A DNA stretch of 42,464 nt from Novosphingobium sp. BW1 (GCF_008107685.1 NZ_VIRF01000043.1:1-42464), one strand, 5' to 3'; positions 23,973 to 32,620 are shown, counted from the first letter of the stretch. The notes: generated by a model from the sequence alone, not told the origin. Translations and numbers: made by a program.

Positions 23973-24059
23973 TTCGTACAGGTGCAATCGCTTTGTGTCG
24001 CCAAACTGCACGCTAAAGAAAACGGCGCAAACGATAATGCGCCTTGCGAGAGGATCCCG

Positions 24060-25403
24060 ATGACCGCCACCCCCGCATCCGAGGCCGCCACCGAGGCGCC
24101 CTGGCCACCTGCACGCGAAGCGTGGACCGCCGCGGTCCTGCTCATGCTGGCCTATACGCTGGCCTTTGTCGACCGCCAGGCGCTGGCGCTCCTCGTGCAG
24201 CCGATCAAGGAGGACTTCGGGGTCAGCGATACCGCGATGAGCCTGCTCTATGGGCTTTCGTTCACGCTGTTCTACGTCCTCGTCGGGATTCCGGTGGCCT
24301 GGGTGGCGGACCGTTCCAACCGGCGCAACATCATTGCGGCCTCGATCTTCATCTGGAGCCTGGCGACGGCGGCGTGCGGCATGGTGCGCAGCTTTGCCGG
24401 TCTGTTTACCGCACGTATCGCGGTGGGTGTGGGCGAGGGCGGCCTTTCGCCTTCGGCTTACTCGATCCTCGCGGACTATTTTCCCAAGGAGAAGCTGGGC
24501 CTTGCCATGGGCGTCTACAACATGGGCGTCTACTTCGGGGGCGCGGGCGCGCTGATTTTGGGTGGGCTCATTGCAGGCGCCATCCCGCCCAGTTCCGATG
24601 TTCTTATCCCGATGCTCGGCACGATGAAGGGCTGGCACATCATTTTCCTGCTGCTGGGCATTCCGGGCGCGCTTCTCTCGCTCGCGATGTTCCTCGTACG
24701 CGAGCCCCAGCGCCGCGGCAGCGCCCGCGATGTACAGCCTGCGGCCGCGCCCATGGGCCATTTCTTCAGCCAGCTGCGCATGCATGGACGTGCCTACTTC
24801 GGGATCATCGTCGGCTTTTCGCTGATGATCTTCGTGGGCAACGGCACGGGCGCCTGGATCCCGGCCTTCCTTGAACGCTCCTACGGCATGAATATCAGCG
24901 AGATCGGTGCGTCCTATGGCTGGATCGTGTTCTTCTGCGGCACCGGCGGCGCGCTCTCGGGCGGTTTCGTGGCGAGCGCGCTGGAAAAGCGCACGCCCTT
25001 TGGCAACCTCAAGGCGGCCGTCATTGGCTTTACCGCGCTGATCCCGCTCACCATCGGCTTCCCGCTGATGCCGACCGCCGCGCTGGCGCTCGCCGGGATC
25101 GGGGCGATGAACTTCTTTGCCGGGTTCAACTTCGGCGGAGGTCTTGCCGCGCTGCAGGGGCTGACCCCCAACCGCATGCGGGCGATGGTTTCGGTCGTCT
25201 ACATGCTCTCGATCAACCTGATCGGCTCCACCCTCGGCCCTACGGCCGTGGCGCTGGTGACCGATCTCGTCTTTGGTGACCCGGCGCGGGTGGGCGAATC
25301 CATTTCGCTCGTGTGCGCAGTGGCCTCGCCGCTGGCTCTCGTCCTGCTGCTGGTGGGCATGGCCGGCCTTAAGGCATCTGCCTGGAAGGAAAGTGTGGCA
25401 TGA
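24060..25403 (+). CDS. MFS transporter, Spinster-like group
   Basis: This 447-residue carrier has 12 predicted helices. Typical features are AYTLAFVDRQALALLVQPIK, the loop 2-3 motif GIPVAWVADRSNRRN, GVGEGGLSPSAYSILADYFP and the second-half repeats. The Spinster-related MFS group is very common beside TonB receptors and glycosidases in sphingomonads, where it moves sugars or organic acids across the inner membrane. The start ATG at 24060 is preceded by GAGAGGA; a longer open frame upstream is not hydrophobic and overlaps lacI. The stop overlaps the sulfatase start (ATGA), showing translational coupling. Confidence 0.85.
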   Translation: MTATPASEAATEAPWPPAREAWTAAVLLMLAYTLAFVDRQALALLVQPIKEDFGVSDTAMSLLYGLSFTLFYVLVGIPVAWVADRSNRRNIIAASIFIWSLATAACGMVRSFAGLFTARIAVGVGEGGLSPSAYSILADYFPKEKLGLAMGVYNMGVYFGGAGALILGGLIAGAIPPSSDVLIPMLGTMKGWHIIFLLLGIPGALLSLAMFLVREPQRRGSARDVQPAAAPMGHFFSQLRMHGRAYFGIIVGFSLMIFVGNGTGAWIPAFLERSYGMNISEIGASYGWIVFFCGTGGALSGGFVASALEKRTPFGNLKAAVIGFTALIPLTIGFPLMPTAALALAGIGAMNFFAGFNFGGGLAALQGLTPNRMRAMVSVVYMLSINLIGSTLGPTAVALVTDLVFGDPARVGESISLVCAVASPLALVLLLVGMAGLKASAWKESVA

Positions 25404-27133
25404 AGAACCTCCCCTCGCGCAAGACGCCGCTTGGCGCGCGCATGAAGAAGCTCGCCCTTGCCCTTGCAGGCACGGCGGCAATTACCAGCCTGCCGCTGTC
25501 CACAACACCGGTGCAGGCGCAGTTGGCGGCCCCTGCGGCCCAGGCGGGCGCACAGCCGGTGCGCACCGTCGATGGCAAGCCGATGAACATGATCTTCGTG
25601 CTCGTCGATGACCTGCGCTTCGATGCCATGGGCTTCCTGACGCCGGGCCTTGCCACGCCCAACATCGACTATCTCGCGAGCCACGGGACCTATTTCCCCA
25701 ATGCGGTGGTGACCTCTTCGCTGTGCAGCCCGAGCCGTGCGACCATCCTGACCGGCCAGACAGCGCGCAACCACGGCGTGATCGACAACACCAATTCGAG
25801 CGAGAAGGGCCTCACCTTCTTCCCAAGCTACCTCCAGCAGGCGGGCTACCAAACCGGCTTCTTCGGCAAGTGGCACATGGGCGATGCCAATGCGGACCCG
25901 CGCCCCGGCTTCGATCGCTGGGTCAGCTTCCAGGGGCAGGGCACCTACTTCCCGACCGAGCGCCTCTCCCCCGAGGAGATCGCGGCGGGCAAGCGTCAGC
26001 AGCTCAACGTCGATGGCGTGGAGGTGAACCGTCAGAAGTACATCACCACCGAGCTCACCGACTACGCGCTCGACTGGCTGAAGGAGCGCGACACGAAGCA
26101 GCCCTTCTTCCTCTACCTCAGCCACAAGGCGGTCCACTCCGACCCGACGCCCGAGGAAAGCCACAAGGGCGAATACGCAAACCTTGCCGTCGATCTGCCC
26201 GAGAGCTGGGCGGATACCCCACGCAATAACCAAGGCAAGCCCTTGTGGGTGCGCAACCAGCGCAACAGCTGGCACGGCGCGGACTTCCCCTACCACACCG
26301 ACGAGCCGCTGCCCGAGTACATCCGCCGCTATTACGAGACATTGGGGTCGGTCGATGACAGCTTGGGGCGCATCCTCACGTATCTGCGGAAGAACAAGCT
26401 CGATCGCAGCACGATGATCGTGTTCTATTCCGACAACGGCTTCCTGTTCGGTGACCATGGCCTGATTGACAAGCGCAATGCCTACGAGCCTTCGGTCCGC
26501 GTGCCGATGGTGGTCTGGGCGCCCGAGATCGTGCCTGAGGGCAAGACCGTGCCGAACCTAGTGCGCAATCTCGACCTTGCCCCGACCTTCCTGGACCTGG
26601 CAGGCGTGGCCGAGCCCGAGCAGATGGAAGGCAGGAGCTTCCTCTCGCTCGCCGAGGGGCGCATCGCGCCGGAGAACTGGACTGCGGGCGATTTCGTCTA
26701 CGAGTACTACTGGGACTGGCAGTTCCCGCAGACGCCGACCACTTTCGCCATCAAGCGCGATGGGTGGAAGTACATCCAGTACCACGGAATCTGGGACACC
26801 GAGGAACTCTACAACGTGGGCGAGGACCCCGAGGAACTGCACAACCGGATCGAGGATCCCGCTCAGCTCGACCGCAAGAACGAACTGCGCGCCGCGCTCT
26901 ATGCCGACCTCGCCAACCAGCGCGGCAAGCACGACATTCCCTACACGCAGCGCGCCAGCAAGGGCCTTGTCCTGCGCCTCAAGGATGGTCACCGTGCCGC
27001 CGATTTCCCGAGCGAGTGGTACGCCGAGCCCAATCTTCCGGGCAAGATGAACGACCTCTATCCCGACACCCAGGCCAAGATCGAGGCCGATCGCAAGGGT
27101 GAGCGCTACGTCCCGGTTCGCCGCGGCCACTGA
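25400..27133 (+). CDS. S1-type sulfatase, exported
   Basis: This 577-residue enzyme has a long positively charged N-terminus and a signal sequence ending near residue 41 (PVQAQ). The start overlaps the MFS stop and has GGAAGGAAAG upstream; Met15 is an alternative without one. The sulfatase signature LCSPSRATILTGQ places the Cys for formylglycine conversion at residue 109. Metal ligands are seen in FVLVDDLRFDAMG (Asp70/71) and in FYSDNGFLFGDHG. FGKWHMGD, HKAVHSD and KRNAYEPSVRVPMVVW are also conserved. It should remove sulfate esters from a glycan in the periplasm. It needs a formylglycine-generating enzyme, which is not in the window. It is followed by a strong terminator. Confidence 0.9.
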   Translation: MKNLPSRKTPLGARMKKLALALAGTAAITSLPLSTTPVQAQLAAPAAQAGAQPVRTVDGKPMNMIFVLVDDLRFDAMGFLTPGLATPNIDYLASHGTYFPNAVVTSSLCSPSRATILTGQTARNHGVIDNTNSSEKGLTFFPSYLQQAGYQTGFFGKWHMGDANADPRPGFDRWVSFQGQGTYFPTERLSPEEIAAGKRQQLNVDGVEVNRQKYITTELTDYALDWLKERDTKQPFFLYLSHKAVHSDPTPEESHKGEYANLAVDLPESWADTPRNNQGKPLWVRNQRNSWHGADFPYHTDEPLPEYIRRYYETLGSVDDSLGRILTYLRKNKLDRSTMIVFYSDNGFLFGDHGLIDKRNAYEPSVRVPMVVWAPEIVPEGKTVPNLVRNLDLAPTFLDLAGVAEPEQMEGRSFLSLAEGRIAPENWTAGDFVYEYYWDWQFPQTPTTFAIKRDGWKYIQYHGIWDTEELYNVGEDPEELHNRIEDPAQLDRKNELRAALYADLANQRGKHDIPYTQRASKGLVLRLKDGHRAADFPSEWYAEPNLPGKMNDLYPDTQAKIEADRKGERYVPVRRGH

Positions 27134-27154
27134 GCCAGCCATCTGCAAGTATGA

Positions 27155-27192
27155 AAAAGGCCCGGTCGCTCTTGGTAGCGGCCGGGCCTTTT
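27155..27192 (+). terminator. strong terminator after the sulfatase gene
   Basis: AAAAGGCCCGGTCGCT (27155-27170) pairs with AGCGGCCGGGCCTTTT (27177-27192), with one G-U pair and a six-base loop. The A-rich left arm and T-rich right arm suit bidirectional termination. It lies 21 bp after the stop codon. Confidence 0.85.
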
Positions 27193-27329
27193 CGTTGCCT
27201 TGGAGAATAGTGCGGAACGCTCATGTCGCCGGCCAGCGCGCAGCCCGAAGAACTGGCGCTGTCGGCCCGGGTTATGGGCGTCGTTCAGGCTGTGCAGGAA
27301 GGCGCGGCCGGCCACGGGTCGCTGCGTCG

Positions 27330-27447
27330 TAGCGTTCTGCGACGGGTCCGAAGTTGGTGTCGGGCACGTCAGGGTGTTGACCGAGTGGCCACCGCGCCCG
27401 GCAAGAAACGCCGCGCGCGTGGTCGAGCACACGGCCTGCGTGTCCTT
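27330..27447 (-). pseudogene. fragment of a second sulfatase (signature region)
   Basis: On the minus strand TQAVCSTTRAAFLAGRGGHS followed by VNT is a near-canonical sulfatase active-site motif (C-x-T/P-x-R-A-xxx-x-G, then HSV). It is bounded by an in-frame stop just upstream of Thr. Downstream the frame continues without recognisable sulfatase sequence. It is a short relic of another arylsulfatase gene beside the intact one. The rest of 27193-27596 holds nothing I can name. Confidence 0.55.
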
Positions 27448-27596
27448 CGCCTATCGCCATCCGGGGAGGGGGAAAAGGTTGAGAGGCCCAAGGGGTTGGG
27501 AACATTTGCCGTTTTCAAGTACGCCGTGCTGGTCTAGCTCTGCCCTCACCAAGAGGACTGCGGGAGAGCCCCGCGACAAAGAGGACGAATAAGCCC

Positions 27597-28415
27597 ATGC
27601 GTCATGCCGCCACCGCGATTGCCGGAGTCCTTGCCCTGAGCGCAGCGCTTGTGGTGCCTGCCCAAGCGCAGACGCGCGTGGACGGCGATCCCCATGCGCA
27701 GGACCCGGTCGGCATTGTCGAGGAGCCGTGCCCGCATCATCCCATGCCCAGCGATGGCGAAGGCTGGCAGGTCTGGAACCTCCATATGCTGACGCGCGAC
27801 TTCGGCCAGCTGTGCCGCTACGCCGAGGCGAACAAGGCGCTCAAGGCGAAGAAGACCCCGGTGGAGGTCGTATTCATGGGCGATTCAATCACGGACAACT
27901 GGCAGAACATTGACCCGGATTTCTGGACGAACGGCCGGGTGGACCGGGGTATTTCAGGCCAGACGACACAGCAGATGCTGGTGCGCTACCGCGAAGACGT
28001 GCTCAAGCTAAAGCCCCGCGCGGTCCATATCCTGGCCGCGACCAACGACATCGCCGGGAACACCGGGGCCGCGACGATGGAGCAGGTCACCGGCAACATC
28101 GAGACCATGGCCGAACTTGCGCGTGCGCATGGGATCAAGGTGATCTTGGGCTCGGTGCCCCCGGCGAAGGCCTTTCCCTGGGCGCCTGACAAGCACCCCG
28201 ATCCGCAGGTACGCGCGCTCAACGTCTGGCTGAAGGGCTATGCCGCGCGCGAAGGGTTCACCTACGTCGACTATTGGAGCGCGCTTGGGACGCCCGAGGG
28301 GGCGATGGGCGAGGGGCTCTCTTCAGACGGCGTACACCCGACAGCAGAGGGCTATGCGATCATGGCCCCGTTGGCGAAGGCCGCCATTGCCCATACGCTT
28401 GGGGACGTCGATTAA
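27597..28415 (+). CDS. secreted GDSL/SGNH-family esterase
   Basis: This 272-residue protein has a signal peptide (1-24, ending AQAQ). The SGNH blocks are VVFMGDSITDNW (Ser97), RGISGQTTQQMLVR (oxyanion Gly), HILAATNDIAGNTG (Asn150) and LSSDGVHPTAEGYAIM (Asp244/His247). This set resembles the acetylhydrolase/PAF-acetylhydrolase-like esterases often linked to carbohydrate deacetylation. Its position after the sulfatase suggests it removes acyl groups from the same glycan, but a terminator and a sulfatase relic lie between them. Its stop codon overlaps the stop of the convergent gene at 28412. Confidence 0.82.
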   Translation: MRHAATAIAGVLALSAALVVPAQAQTRVDGDPHAQDPVGIVEEPCPHHPMPSDGEGWQVWNLHMLTRDFGQLCRYAEANKALKAKKTPVEVVFMGDSITDNWQNIDPDFWTNGRVDRGISGQTTQQMLVRYREDVLKLKPRAVHILAATNDIAGNTGAATMEQVTGNIETMAELARAHGIKVILGSVPPAKAFPWAPDKHPDPQVRALNVWLKGYAAREGFTYVDYWSALGTPEGAMGEGLSSDGVHPTAEGYAIMAPLAKAAIAHTLGDVD

Positions 28416-29371
28416 GGACAGTCCTCGGGCGGCTCTGCGTGGAAGGCGGGAGTGAGCAGTTCGTGATCGAAGGCCTCGACCCGTTCGACCAGCTTGCCGC
28501 AGCGCCGGATCGTCTCCAGACGATAGAGACCAGGCGTTAGCGAATAACCCATCTCGGCAAGGCGGCGGGGATCGTCGGTTCCGCTCTGGATGACGGTACG
28601 CGTTTCGCAGCCGTTGTACTCGGTGGTCTCGAGACCGCGGCCGTGCTCGGGAATGTCTACGGGATGGCTTTCGCGCCGCATCGAGCCGTCCATGTTGTAG
28701 GCCGCGCCGCGCAGGAAGCGGCCTGCCTCGTCGTATTCGGCAAGGGCCAGGAGTGTACCGTCCTTGTTCCACAGTGGCTGCGGACCTATGGGGCGCCCCA
28801 TGGCGTAGTGCTTGTGGCCGACCGCGCCTGAGGCTCGGTATTCCACCTGGTCGCCATCGGCGCGGCCCTTGCGGTAGTTGCCGTATTCCTTAAGCCGCCC
28901 GTCGCGTGCGTAGTTGATGTAGGGCCCGTCGCGCTTGCCCTCTCGCCAATGCGCTTTGGAGGCAAGTTGGCCGTTTTCGTGAAAGACGTAGTAATCGCCC
29001 TCAAGCCCGCTCGGGCCATAGGTCCAGCGTTCGAGGAGGGTGCCCTTGTCCGACCAGTGGCGGTAGAGGCCATCAAGCACGCCCTCGCTCCAGCTGCGCT
29101 CCACCGCCAGGACGCCTGTGGGATAGAACTGGCGGTCGAGGCCGTCCTTGCGACCTTCGCGGCATTCGACGCGGCGGCGCAGGGCGTCATCAGCTGCGCG
29201 AAGATCCAGAATGCCGGTGAAGGCGGCGCGCTGCGAGACCGCACAGATCTCGGCTTCGGAATAGTCGCGTTGGTAGGGCTTCTCCACCGCCTCGGAGGGC
29301 GCACCATAGGCAGGAGCCGCGGCGAGCGTGGCGGCGATGAGAGCCAAACTTCCATGAATATGTAAGTACAT
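28412..29371 (-). CDS. exported YwqK/MORN-like repeat protein
   Basis: This 319-residue protein starts at ATG 29371, which gives a signal peptide (MYLHIHGSLALIAATLAAAP, cut at AYGA); the longer upstream frame is not protein-like. From about residue 60 it contains six or seven repeats of about 22-25 residues of the MORN-variant (YwqK) kind: GRKDGLDRQFYPTGVLAVER, GVLDGLYRHWSDKGTLLERW, GLEGDYYVFHENGQLASKAH, GKRDGPYINYARDGRLKEYG. A Cys-containing C-terminal domain follows (NGCETRTV, ETIRRCGK, EPPEDCP). Such repeats are often labelled YwqK antitoxin, but no toxin is adjacent. The likely location is periplasm or cell surface; the role is unknown. Confidence 0.65.
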   Translation of the reverse strand: MYLHIHGSLALIAATLAAAPAYGAPSEAVEKPYQRDYSEAEICAVSQRAAFTGILDLRAADDALRRRVECREGRKDGLDRQFYPTGVLAVERSWSEGVLDGLYRHWSDKGTLLERWTYGPSGLEGDYYVFHENGQLASKAHWREGKRDGPYINYARDGRLKEYGNYRKGRADGDQVEYRASGAVGHKHYAMGRPIGPQPLWNKDGTLLALAEYDEAGRFLRGAAYNMDGSMRRESHPVDIPEHGRGLETTEYNGCETRTVIQSGTDDPRRLAEMGYSLTPGLYRLETIRRCGKLVERVEAFDHELLTPAFHAEPPEDCP

Positions 29372-29410
29372 GAGGCCTATCCTAGGGATGGCGCCCCCGA
29401 CCTTGCAAGG

Positions 29411-29694
29411 GACCTGCGGTTCAGGCGGTCGCTGCGCATGCTCTTCGTCGCCGCACCTGCCTATTTCGCGAAAGATGCAAGGCCAAGGACACCACGTGAC
29501 CTGGTCGATCACCCCTGCCTCAACTACCGCTTCACCTCCAACGGGGGGGCTATGCCTGGGTGTTCGAGGAGCAGGGGCAGGCACTCGACGTGCGCGTGGG
29601 CGGCCAGCTCATCTTCAACACCATCTCTCCATTCATGAAGGCCGCGCTCGCCTTCTCCGAATTCGTGAAGGCGCTGCACTACCGGGGCGGATGA
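29411..29694 (+). pseudogene. LysR-type regulator remnant (substrate-binding domain)
   Basis: From 29411 the frame reads LRMLFVAAPAYFAKDARPRT and PRDLVDHPCLNYRFTSNGG, the middle of a LysR effector domain. At a run of seven G (29543-29549) the coding sense shifts frame to YAWVFEEQGQALDVRVGGQL and IFNTISPFMKAAL. It then jumps straight to AFSEFVKALHYRG and a stop, which is the usual C-terminus of LysR proteins. The N-terminal helix-turn-helix is missing, about 60 residues are deleted between MKAAL and AFSEF, and the frame is broken. Confidence 0.65.
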
Positions 29695-29721
29695 ACCAAC
29701 CCGGTCGCGCAACGACTGGGA

Positions 29722-31737
29722 TCACGAAATACGGCGCAAGTGCCGGAAACGGCCGTAACGGGTGAGGAGATCGTCGATAACCTGTGCGCGGCTGAATCCG
29801 GTGACATCGTGCGGGACACTGGCGTCGGAGGCCTGTGCCATCGCACGGAAGTGGCGGCGTTCGGAATCGTGCGACTTGCGCGTCTCGGCCCATACGAAGC
29901 TGGGCTTGAGATAAGGGCGACTGCGCACCTGGTAGACGAAATCGCCGCGATCGCCATGCGCCACGACAAGGCGCACGTGGCCCTTGTCGGCGTCCAATTC
30001 GGGCACGAGCCCGTTGTCGCGCATTTCGTCCGCTACGGCGTCGAGCGCGGGCCCGACGGTGTCGGTGAGGAAGGCGTCGATCTCGGCCTCGTGGAAGACA
30101 CCGGCAATGTGGCCCAGGCGCTGCTGCCAGTTGATTTCGGCGCGCGGCGCTGCGGGCGTGAGCGAAGCCGAAAGGTCGCTCGTCTCGCCTTCCCGTTCGC
30201 CGTTCAGAGCCTTGAGCAGGCCATAGCACATGAAGACCATGATGATCGCGAAGGGCAGGGCGCTTGCGATCGCGGCGGTCTGCAGCGCGTCGAGGCCACC
30301 CGCAACCAGGAGAGCTGCAGCAATGCCGCCTGCGCAGACCGCCCAGAAGACGCGCTGCCACACGGGCGGGTTCTCGGCCGCGCCCGAGGTGATCATGTCG
30401 ATCACGAGCGCGCCGGAGTCCGCCGATGTCACGAAGAAGGTGACGATGAGGATGGTCGCGATGAACGAGGTAATCAGGCCGAACGGCAGGGCCTGCAGCG
30501 TTTCGAACAGAGCGACGGGCATGTTGTTCTTCACGGTTTCGGCAATCGGGGCGACGCCCGACATGTCGAGTGAAATTGCAGTGTTGCCGAAGACGGTCAT
30601 CCACAGAAACGTGAAGAGCGCGGGGACGAGCAGCACGCCACCCACGAATTCGCGAATGGTGCGCCCGCGCGAGATGCGCGCGATGAACATACCCACGAAC
30701 GGCGACCAGGCGATCCACCAGCCCCAGTAGAACAGGGTCCAGTCCGCCAGCCAGGGGTTGGGCTCGTAGGCGTACATGCGGAAGGTGCGCGAGACGAGTG
30801 CCCCAAGGTAGGCGCCGATGTTCTGGACGTAGGCCTGGAGCAGGAACACGGTTGAACCGGCAAAAAGCACGAAGCCCAGAAGCAGCACGGCCATGATGAT
30901 GTTCAACTCGGACAGCCGCTTCACGCCCTTGTCGAGGCCGAGGACCACCGAAAGCGTGGCGAGCGCGGTGATCCCTGCGATCAGGATCAGCTGCACGGCC
31001 GTGTCGATGGGAATTCCGAAAAGGTAGTTGAAGCCGGCATTGACCTGCAGCACGCCGAGCCCGAGCGAGGTCGCCACACCGAACATGGTGCCCAGCACGG
31101 CGAAAATGTCGATGGCATCGCCGATGGGCCCGTTGATCTTGCGCCCGATCAGCGGGAACAGCGCCGAACGGATGGTAAGGGGGAGCCCGCGACGGAACGA
31201 AAAGTAAGCGAGTGCCAGGCCGACGACAATGTAGACCGCCCAAGCATGCACGCCCCAGTGGAAGAAGGTCAGCACCAGGGCGCGCCGGGCCGCATCGATG
31301 CTGCCGGGCTCGCCGCTCGGTGGCGAGGCGAAGTGCTGGATCGGTTCAGCGACCCCGAAGAAGACGAGGCCGATGCCCATGCCGGCGCTGAAGAGCATCG
31401 CGAACCATGACAGGTAGCTGTATTCCGGCTCGCTGTCGTCGGGCCCCAGCTTGATGTTGCCGTGGCGGCTGAGCATCAGGAAGATGACGAAGACGAGGAA
31501 GCCTGCCACCGCCAGGATGTAGAACCACCCAAAGTTTTGGACGAGAAATTCCTGGACGTGGGTGAAGATCCGCTCCGCGCGCTTGGGGGCGAGGACCGCC
31601 GCCAACGCGAAGGCCAGTATCAGGACCGCAGAGGTGAAGAACACGGGGGGATTGACCGCCATGCGGAACCCGGATGGGCGTTCTGTCAGCTCGGAGACGT
31701 TCGGATTGGGGGGGGTATCATCGCTCATCAGGGCCAT
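29722..31737 (-). CDS. BCCT-family (choline/betaine/carnitine) transporter with long C-terminal domain
   Basis: This 671-residue protein has 12 membrane helices. Conserved BCCT elements are LFSAGMGIGLVFFGVAEPIQ (helix with the substrate and Na+ glycine motif), FFHWGVHAWAVY, FYWGWWIAWSPFVGMFIARI, SRGRTIREFVGG and VTSADSGALVIDM. The hydrophilic C-terminus of about 150 residues (from LNGEREGETS) resembles BetT-type transporters, where this region senses osmotic state. The glycine-rich GMGIG suggests Na+ coupling. It should import quaternary ammonium compounds such as choline or glycine betaine. Its 5' side faces the dead EmrA gene. Start ATG 31737, or 31728; neither has a clear ribosome-binding site. 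Confidence 0.85.
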   Translation of the reverse strand: MALMSDDTPPNPNVSELTERPSGFRMAVNPPVFFTSAVLILAFALAAVLAPKRAERIFTHVQEFLVQNFGWFYILAVAGFLVFVIFLMLSRHGNIKLGPDDSEPEYSYLSWFAMLFSAGMGIGLVFFGVAEPIQHFASPPSGEPGSIDAARRALVLTFFHWGVHAWAVYIVVGLALAYFSFRRGLPLTIRSALFPLIGRKINGPIGDAIDIFAVLGTMFGVATSLGLGVLQVNAGFNYLFGIPIDTAVQLILIAGITALATLSVVLGLDKGVKRLSELNIIMAVLLLGFVLFAGSTVFLLQAYVQNIGAYLGALVSRTFRMYAYEPNPWLADWTLFYWGWWIAWSPFVGMFIARISRGRTIREFVGGVLLVPALFTFLWMTVFGNTAISLDMSGVAPIAETVKNNMPVALFETLQALPFGLITSFIATILIVTFFVTSADSGALVIDMITSGAAENPPVWQRVFWAVCAGGIAAALLVAGGLDALQTAAIASALPFAIIMVFMCYGLLKALNGEREGETSDLSASLTPAAPRAEINWQQRLGHIAGVFHEAEIDAFLTDTVGPALDAVADEMRDNGLVPELDADKGHVRLVVAHGDRGDFVYQVRSRPYLKPSFVWAETRKSHDSERRHFRAMAQASDASVPHDVTGFSRAQVIDDLLTRYGRFRHLRRIS

Positions 31738-31814
31738 CGTCTACGTATTGAGATTGCATGAGGCAACTTTTGAACGCGGAACTTGTTGCACGCCGTTCGG
31801 AAACAAATCGGCAA

Positions 31815-32134
31815 TGGGGCGTGCCGGACGTGCGCATTCACGTCGATGCCAACGACATCGATCTTGATGGCGTGGTCGATAGAGTTCCCCCCGCCCGGCG
31901 ACTTGCGCCCTGTTCCCGGCCATGTTCCCGGCCGTGGAGCCGGAGAGCGCGACTGGCAACTTCACCAGGATCGTCCAGCGCCTGCCGGTCGATATCCGCT
32001 TTGCTGGGCAGCCCGAAGTCCGCCACCTGCGCATGGGTATGGCGGTTGAGACCCGCATTGAGATCCACTTTGCCGACATCATCGGGGGCGAGACCCGGAC
32101 CGCCAACCTCGGTGTCAAGGAGGCGGTGGAGTGA
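31815..32134 (+). pseudogene. EmrA/HlyD-type membrane fusion protein remnant (3' end)
   Basis: A first segment reads DVRIHVDANDIDLDGVVDRV. After a frame change and scrambled sequence near 31890-31925, a second reads ESATGNFTRIVQRLPVDIRF, AGQPEVRHLRMGMAVETRIE and GVKEAVE, then a stop. These are the last beta-barrel and membrane-proximal motifs of EmrA-like adaptor proteins (NFTxxVQRxPV, LRPGMSVxxxI). The N-terminal two thirds are missing. The stop (32132-32134) overlaps the ATG of the following outer-membrane factor remnant, showing they were an operon. Confidence 0.65.
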
Positions 32135-32620
32135 TGCGGCCTCGTTTCGCTGCGCTCGTGCTGGCCGTAGGTTCGCTTGCCATGCTCTCGGCCTGCACGG
32201 TCGCTCCGGACTACACCCGTCCTGTGGCCGAAGCACCGCCGTAGTGGGCTGAACGGCCCGAGCCCCCCAGTGCAACCATCGGCGGCGAACTTGCCGGACA
32301 CTACATGGAGCTGCGCGGCGTGCAGGCGCGTGAGGCGATTGCGCAGGACAGCCTGGAATCGGCGCAGCGGACCTTGATGGTGGTCGAGGAGCGCTTCGCC
32401 AATGGTCTTGGCAAACGGCTCGACGTCGCGCTGGTCTACCGGAAGGCGGTGGTCGAGGCGCTCAACGATGTCAACGATGCGCTGGTCTCCTACGTTGATA
32501 TCCAGGCGCAGCGCGACCGTCTGGCCCGCTTCCGGAACGGCTGTCAGGAGACGGCTGGTGCGGCTCTACAAGGGCTCGGCGTTGGCTGGAATGCCGCCGA
32601 TGCGGCGCCGCAAAATAACC
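32134..32620 (+). pseudogene. NodT-type outer-membrane efflux lipoprotein, dead (amber stop and internal deletion)
   Basis: ATG 32134 begins a lipoprotein signal (FAALVLAVGSLAMLSAC, TVAPDYTRP), typical of NodT/OprM proteins. Codon 37 is an in-frame TAG (32242-32244). After it the same frame gives YMELRGVQAREAIAQDSLES and VVEERFANGLGKRLDVA. It then jumps directly to YRKAVVEALNDVNDALVSY and QAQRDRLARF, from near the C-terminus. About 250 of the usual 470-480 residues are gone. The intact paralogue at 38357 shows what is missing. Confidence 0.75.

Noticed and set aside
23628..24059. Upstream extension of the MFS reading frame
   Set aside because: Overlaps lacI on the other strand and the operator region; ATG 24060 has the ribosome-binding site and the conserved N-terminus.
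23937..25481. A 514-codon antisense frame over the MFS gene
   Set aside because: Rich in His, Arg and Gln as expected from a reversed membrane-protein gene; no domain.
28412..28415. Overlapping stop codons of the esterase and the MORN-like gene
   Set aside because: Tight convergent ends are common in compact genomes and need no special explanation.
28412..29371. Toxin-antitoxin system suggested by the YwqK-like repeats
   Set aside because: No toxin-like gene is adjacent, and this protein has a signal peptide, unlike an intracellular antitoxin.
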